This document shows, piece by piece, positions 5,653-9,200 of a DNA stretch of 9,200 nucleotides (within the stretch, counting starts at the first letter, position 1; every line of letters begins with the position of its first letter). The position numbers were made by a program, and so were the translations under genes. The notes under the pieces were generated by a model. It did no database searches. It saw only the letters and a program-made list of their open reading frames with translations, and had not been told where the DNA came from. The DNA is from Lachnospiraceae bacterium (GTDB lineage: Bacteria > Bacillota_A > Clostridia > Lachnospirales > Lachnospiraceae): the NCBI GenBank assembly GCA_009911175.1, contig QXWX01000165.1:1-9200 (forward strand), given 5' to 3'.

Positions 5653-6288
5653 ATGATGGATTCCAAAGGGATTTTGATCGTTGTATCCGGTTTTTCCGGG
5701 GCGGGAAAAGGCACACTGATGAAGGAGCTTTTAAAAAATCATCCCGGACAGTATACCTTGTCGATTTCTGCGACTACAAGACAGCCGCGCGATGGAGAAG
5801 AAGACGGCAGAGAATATTTTTTCATAACTACAGAAGAATTTGAAAAAATGATTGCGCAGGATCAGCTGATAGAGTATGCTAGATATGTAAATAATTACTA
5901 TGGAACGCCCCGCGCCTATGTGGAGCAGAAGCTGGAGGAAGGGAAGGACGTCATCCTGGAGATTGAGATTCAGGGGGCCATGAAGGTGAAGAAGGCATTT
6001 CCGAAGACCGTGCTTTTGTTTGTCACACCCCCGACGGCGGGAGAGCTGAAGCACCGGCTGACGTGTAGGGGGACGGAGACTGAGGAAGTCATTGATTCCA
6101 GGCTCAGGCGGGCCGTGGAGGAAGCGGACGGTATGGGTCAGTATGATTATCTGATCATCAACGACGACCTGGAGCGGTGTGCGAAGGAGTTGCACGACAT
6201 TGTCCAGGGAGAGCACCGAAAGAGCTTCCGGAATACGGAATTTATGGAAAAGATCAAGCAGGATCTGCAGAGATTGAAAGGAGAATAA
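5653..6288 (+). CDS. gmk: Guanylate kinase
   Basis: 211 aa, normal for the family. It phosphorylates GMP to GDP with ATP in the cytosol, feeding GTP and c-di-GMP/(p)ppGpp pools. The P-loop is GFSGAGKGT (13-21), with Gly in place of the more usual Ser of GKST. The GMP-binding signature ATTRQPRDGEEDGREYFF lies at about 40-57. Lid and C-terminal helices follow, with the conserved RL and R-R region near 120-135. I chose ATG 5653 because GAGGTG (5641-5646) is six bases upstream. The longer GTG start at 5644 overlaps that ribosome site and lacks one of its own. It is preceded by the hairpin-rich element, which could influence its translation, and followed by rpoZ after 5 nt. Confidence 0.97.
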   Translation: MMDSKGILIVVSGFSGAGKGTLMKELLKNHPGQYTLSISATTRQPRDGEEDGREYFFITTEEFEKMIAQDQLIEYARYVNNYYGTPRAYVEQKLEEGKDVILEIEIQGAMKVKKAFPKTVLLFVTPPTAGELKHRLTCRGTETEEVIDSRLRRAVEEADGMGQYDYLIINDDLERCAKELHDIVQGEHRKSFRNTEFMEKIKQDLQRLKGE

Positions 6289-6293
6289 GAAGT

Positions 6294-6635
6294 ATGTTGC
6301 ATCCGTCTTATACAGATTTGATGAAAGTGGTGAATAAGGATGTGGAAGAGGGCGAGACAAAAATTGTCAACAGCCGGTATTCTATCGTACTTGCCACATC
6401 CAAAAGGGCCAGGCAGATCATCGACGGCGAGCTGCCGATGGTCAATATAAAGAGCGAGGCAAAGCCGCTTTCCCTGGCAATCCAGGAACTGAATGAAGGG
6501 AAATTAAAGATCATCGCGGAGAGTGCGGCTGCCGAGGAAGAGGAGCAGGCATTTGAGGAAGCGCTGACAGAGGAAGTATTGGAAGAGGAACCGCTGACGG
6601 AAGAGATTCCGGAGGTGGAAGCAGCGACAGAGTGA
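6294..6635 (+). CDS. rpoZ: DNA-directed RNA polymerase omega subunit
   Basis: 113 aa. Omega wraps the C-terminal tail of beta-prime and helps assemble core RNA polymerase. The diagnostic stretch NSRYSIVLATSKRARQI (26-42) and KPLSLAIQELNEGKL (57-71) are present. Residues about 76-113 form a highly acidic tail with an imperfect tandem unit, LTEEVLEEEP (91-100) then LTEEIPEVEA (101-110). Such tails vary among clostridial omegas. The start at ATG 6294 has AAAGGAG (6277-6283) ten bases upstream and gives the canonical N-terminus; a frame open back to 6177 overlaps gmk and has no family match there. The gmk-rpoZ pairing is conserved in Firmicutes. Confidence 0.95.
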   Translation: MLHPSYTDLMKVVNKDVEEGETKIVNSRYSIVLATSKRARQIIDGELPMVNIKSEAKPLSLAIQELNEGKLKIIAESAAAEEEEQAFEEALTEEVLEEEPLTEEIPEVEAATE

Positions 6636-6641
6636 TACGAG

Positions 6642-6686
6642 AGACAGGCTATCCCTATCTGCTATAGGTGATAGCCGTCTTGTTTT
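6642..6686 (+). terminator. Terminator-like hairpin between rpoZ and rimO
   Basis: A 16-bp stem with two single-base bulges is formed by AGAC, GGCTATC and CCTAT (6642-6658) pairing with ATAGG, GATAGCC and GTCT (6664-6680), loop CTGCT. It is followed by TTGTTTTA. It lies just after the rpoZ stop and before the rimO ribosome site, so it may partly terminate or stabilise the transcript inside the operon. Confidence 0.6.
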
Positions 6687-6722
6687 AGGAACCGTCAGGA
6701 AAAGACAGATGGAGAACAAATT

Positions 6723-8048
6723 ATGAAGATTTTATTTATTTCTCTGGGCTGCGACAAGAATCTTGTGGACACGGAAGTGATGCTGGGGCTTCTGGCCTCC
6801 CGCGGGCATGTGATGACGGATGACGAGGCTGAGGCGGAGGCGATCATCATCAACACCTGCTGCTTTATCCACGATGCCAAGGAGGAGAGCATCCAGAATA
6901 TTCTGGAGATGGCGGAATATAAAAAGACAGGATGCCTGAAAGCGCTCATCGTGACAGGATGCCTGGCCCAGCGTTACCGGCAGGAGATCTTGGATGAGAT
7001 CCCGGAGGTAGACGCGGTGCTGGGGACGACCGCCTATGACCAGATTCTGGAATCACTGGATGCGGCGCTTGCGGGACAGCCGGAGGTGCGGCTTGCGGAT
7101 CTGCAGTCCCTTCCTGCTGTGGAGACGAAGCGGCTGGTGACGACAGGAGGGCATTACGCCTACTTAAAGATTGCGGAAGGCTGTGATAAGCACTGTACCT
7201 ACTGCATCATCCCCAGGATCCGGGGAAGCTTCCGCAGCGTGCCGATGGAACGGCTGTTAAAGGAAGCAGAGGAGCTGGCGGAGCAGGGGGTTAAGGAGCT
7301 GATCCTGGTGGCCCAGGAGACGACCCTGTACGGAAAGGACATTTACGGGGAAAAGAAGCTGCCCGAGCTCCTGCGCAGATTATGCAGGATTACAGGGCTT
7401 CGGTGGATCCGCATTCTGTATTGCTACCCGGAGGAGATTACGGATGAACTGATCCGGGTCATAAAGGAAGAGCCGAAGATCTGCCATTACCTGGATCTGC
7501 CGATCCAGCATGCCAATGACCGGATCCTGAAACGGATGGGCCGCAGAACGTCTAAGCAGCAGCTGATTGAGATTCTGGAGAAGCTGCGCAGGGAGATCCC
7601 GGATATCTGCCTTCGAACCACGCTGATCACCGGATTTCCCGGGGAGACAGAAAAAGAACATGGGGAAGTGGTAGACTTTGTAGACCAGATGGAATTTGAA
7701 CGGCTGGGGGTATTTACCTATTCGCCGGAGGAGGATACTCCTGCGGCAGAGATGCCGGATCAGATTGAAGAAGAAGTGAAGCGGGAGCGGCAGGCCGAGA
7801 TCATGGAGCTGCAGCAGGAGATTGCGTTCGAAAATGCCGAGGCTATGGTGGGCCGGGAGGTACTGGTCCTGATTGAGGGTCGTGTAACGGACGAAAATGC
7901 ATACGTAGGGCGGACGTATCGGGATGCCCCCGGCGTGGACGGGATGATCTTTGTGGAGACAGGAGAATTGCTGCTGTCCGGCGATTTCGCGAAGGTCAGA
8001 GTAACCGGTGCATTGGAATATGATTTGATAGGAGGACTTGTAGAATGA
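6723..8048 (+). CDS. rimO: Ribosomal protein S12 methylthiotransferase RimO
   Basis: 441 aa, normal length. A radical-SAM enzyme with two 4Fe-4S clusters that adds a methylthio group to a conserved aspartate of ribosomal protein S12. The UPF0004 domain (about 1-105) has cluster cysteines Cys10 (SLGCDKNLVDTEVM, distinguishing RimO from MiaB), Cys46 (NTC) and Cys80 (TGC). The radical-SAM motif CDKHCTYC supplies Cys154, Cys158 and Cys161, followed by IIPRIRG. The catalytic barrel runs to about 310, and a C-terminal TRAM domain (about 375-441) binds the substrate. The start has GGAG (6711-6714) eight bases upstream. The stop overlaps the pgsA ATG by 4 nt (ATGA), suggesting coupled translation. 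Confidence 0.97.
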   Translation: MKILFISLGCDKNLVDTEVMLGLLASRGHVMTDDEAEAEAIIINTCCFIHDAKEESIQNILEMAEYKKTGCLKALIVTGCLAQRYRQEILDEIPEVDAVLGTTAYDQILESLDAALAGQPEVRLADLQSLPAVETKRLVTTGGHYAYLKIAEGCDKHCTYCIIPRIRGSFRSVPMERLLKEAEELAEQGVKELILVAQETTLYGKDIYGEKKLPELLRRLCRITGLRWIRILYCYPEEITDELIRVIKEEPKICHYLDLPIQHANDRILKRMGRRTSKQQLIEILEKLRREIPDICLRTTLITGFPGETEKEHGEVVDFVDQMEFERLGVFTYSPEEDTPAAEMPDQIEEEVKRERQAEIMELQQEIAFENAEAMVGREVLVLIEGRVTDENAYVGRTYRDAPGVDGMIFVETGELLLSGDFAKVRVTGALEYDLIGGLVE

Positions 8049-8587
8049 ATTTGCCAAATAAACTGACGGTATTGCGGATCATCATGGTACCATTTTTTGT
8101 GTTTTTTATGCTGACAGATGTGGGAGGAACAGCCAATAAATGGATTGCGCTTGTGTTGTTCTGTGTGGCCAGCCTGACGGATCTTCTGGACGGCAAGATC
8201 GCCCGGAAATATAATCTGGTGACCAATTTTGGAAAGTTTATGGATCCTCTGGCGGACAAGCTGCTGGTCTGCTCCGCCATGATCTGCATGATCGATTCCG
8301 GCCAGCTTACCGCCTGGTTTGTGATCATCATCATTGCCCGGGAATTTATCATCAGCGGTTTTCGTCTGGTAGCTTCCGACAACGGGATCGTGATCGCCGC
8401 AAGCTACTGGGGGAAGTTTAAGACTGTTTCCCAGATGGCGATGGTGATCCTGCTGATCGCGGATTTCGGCGGTGTATTTGACCTGATCTGCGAGGCTCTG
8501 ATCTGGATCTCTCTGGCGCTCACCATCATTTCTCTGGTGGATTATGTGGCGAAGAATAAGCAGGTTCTGACCCAGGGAGGAATGTAG
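8045..8587 (+). CDS. pgsA: CDP-diacylglycerol-glycerol-3-phosphate 3-phosphatidyltransferase
   Basis: 180 aa, an integral membrane enzyme that makes phosphatidylglycerol phosphate from CDP-diacylglycerol and glycerol-3-phosphate, the committed step to phosphatidylglycerol and cardiolipin. The CDP-alcohol phosphotransferase motif is complete and correctly spaced: Asp46, Asp49-Gly50, Ala53-Arg54, Gly63, Asp67 and Asp71. Hydrophobic segments lie near 10-23, 33-45, 72-84, 88-103, 128-140 and 148-165. The N-terminus MNLPNKLTVLRI is typical of PgsA. AGGAGG (8030-8035) lies nine bases before the ATG, inside the end of rimO, with which it overlaps by 4 nt. A sister family (phosphatidylserine synthase) is less likely given length and motif context. 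Confidence 0.95.
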   Translation: MNLPNKLTVLRIIMVPFFVFFMLTDVGGTANKWIALVLFCVASLTDLLDGKIARKYNLVTNFGKFMDPLADKLLVCSAMICMIDSGQLTAWFVIIIIAREFIISGFRLVASDNGIVIAASYWGKFKTVSQMAMVILLIADFGGVFDLICEALIWISLALTIISLVDYVAKNKQVLTQGGM

Positions 8588-8588
8588 G

Positions 8589-9083
8589 ATGCAGGAAAAC
8601 AGACGCCCGGATTCCCCGGAGGAACAGGTGGTCCGGCTTTTAAAGGAACGAAATCTTACGATTACAGCGGCAGAATCCTGTACCGGCGGCCTGATCGCAG
8701 GAACGCTGGTCAATGTGGCCGGCGCGTCCGACGTGTTCGGCGAGGCCTACGTGACCTATTCGAATGAAGCAAAGCAGCGTTTGGTGGGAGTGCGGGCGGA
8801 AACTCTGGAGCAGTTCGGAGCGGTCAGTGAAGAGACGGCATATGAGATGGCGGCCGGCGCCGCCCGGGCGGTCGGCGCGGATGTGGGTTTAAGCTCTACA
8901 GGCATCGCAGGACCGGGAGGCGGTACGCCGGAAAAACCGGTGGGGCTGGTGTATATCGGCTGCTGTGTTCGGGGAGAGGTACAGGTCCGGCGGCTGAACC
9001 TTCACGGGAACCGGGAGCAGAACCGGATGGATACAGTGAAGGCTGCGCTGGAGCTGGCGGCGGAGATGCTGGCCGCAGAGTAG
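8589..9083 (+). CDS. pncC: CinA C-terminal domain protein, nicotinamide-nucleotide amidase type
   Basis: 164 aa corresponding to the C-terminal domain of CinA alone; the N-terminal MoaB-like (COG1058) half of full-length CinA (about 400 aa) is absent. Family members deamidate nicotinamide mononucleotide to nicotinate mononucleotide in pyridine-nucleotide salvage; activity here is inferred. Visible motifs are AAESCTGGLIAG (27-38, with the conserved Ser30), STGIAGPGGGTPEKPVG (103-119) and the C-terminal NRMDTVKAALEL region (145-156). The start has GGGAGG (8575-8580) eight bases upstream, within the end of pgsA, and the gap is 1 nt, so translation is probably coupled. In Firmicutes this gene often precedes recA; recA is not in the window. 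Confidence 0.92.
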   Translation: MQENRRPDSPEEQVVRLLKERNLTITAAESCTGGLIAGTLVNVAGASDVFGEAYVTYSNEAKQRLVGVRAETLEQFGAVSEETAYEMAAGAARAVGADVGLSSTGIAGPGGGTPEKPVGLVYIGCCVRGEVQVRRLNLHGNREQNRMDTVKAALELAAEMLAAE

Positions 9084-9170
9084 GGGCGTTAATTTTTCGA
9101 TTAGCCGGCGCGCCATGATTCTGATTAGGCCACTTATAAATATTTTTTGACGCAAAATGGCAAAATTTCT

Positions 9171-9191
9171 GCATAAGAAAAACACTTATGC
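9171..9191. promoter_or_regulatory. Short palindrome downstream of the operon, possible operator
   Basis: GCATAAG (9171-9177) and CTTATGC (9185-9191) are exact inverted copies with a 7-nt spacer. A weak -35-like TTGACG (9147-9152) lies upstream, with CATAAG as a poor -10 at 19-nt spacing, so the palindrome might overlap the promoter of a gene beyond the window. No LexA-type GAAC-N4-GTTC box is visible in 9084-9200, and no clear terminator follows the cinA-like gene. Confidence 0.3.
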
Positions 9192-9200
9192 CAATGCTGG

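Noticed and set aside
6177..6293. Upstream extension of rpoZ
   Set aside because: It overlaps the end of gmk in another frame, and the omega family N-terminus begins at 6294.
7760..8713. 317-codon open frame on the minus strand
   Set aside because: It is antisense to rimO, pgsA and the cinA-like gene, all firmly identified; composition is typical of a reverse-strand shadow.
1..9200. CRISPR arrays, rRNA genes, insertion sequence transposases
   Set aside because: No regularly spaced repeats, rRNA segments or transposase frames are visible.

Overview
The window looks like a chromosomal segment of a Gram-positive Clostridia species, most likely a Lachnospiraceae. The reasons are strong AGGAGG-type ribosome binding sites, the yicC-gmk-rpoZ-rimO-pgsA-cinA gene order, and surface proteins ending in SPKTG-type sorting motifs. 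The taxonomic call is inference; no rRNA or other marker is present.

The window has two halves that meet at a proline tRNA. The left half (about 1-4300) is visibly AT-richer, every gene lies on the minus strand, and it looks like accessory DNA. It holds a tyrosine integrase (2921-3970) whose start is about 340 bp from the 3' end of tRNA-Pro(GGG) (4309-4383). Five bases after the integrase stop begins a secreted protein of unknown function (2122-2916) that ends abruptly at SPKTGEF. Further left is a secreted, wall-anchored transglutaminase-like protein (130-1905) with a complete SPKTG sorting signal. The 216 bp between the two surface genes contains two back-to-back perfect inverted repeats overlapping a plausible promoter. 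This layout fits the tRNA-proximal end of an integrated element carrying surface-protein cargo, but the other attachment end is not in the window.

The right half (4449-9083) is a plus-strand housekeeping operon. A good promoter (TTGACC-N18-TATAAT) precedes yicC, an endoribonuclease family gene. It is followed by gmk (guanylate kinase), rpoZ (RNA polymerase omega), rimO (methylthiotransferase for ribosomal protein S12), pgsA (phosphatidylglycerophosphate synthase) and a stand-alone CinA C-terminal domain (PncC-type amidase). The rimO/pgsA overlap and the 1-nt pgsA/cinA gap indicate translational coupling. The last 117 bases contain no gene, only a short palindrome.

The most unusual feature is the 153 bp between yicC and gmk. 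It is bounded by perfect 9-bp inverted ends and is almost entirely nested hairpins, including a three-way junction with a GUAA tetraloop. It also has an alternative pairing, and one strand of it could pair with the gmk ribosome binding site. It is either a structured regulatory RNA or a small palindromic mobile repeat. Other items worth a second look are an out-of-frame, strongly ribosome-bound start beside a G5 tract in the 2122-2916 gene, that gene's sorting motif without an anchor, and repeated GGTAAAT/GTATTTAC words upstream of the integrase.
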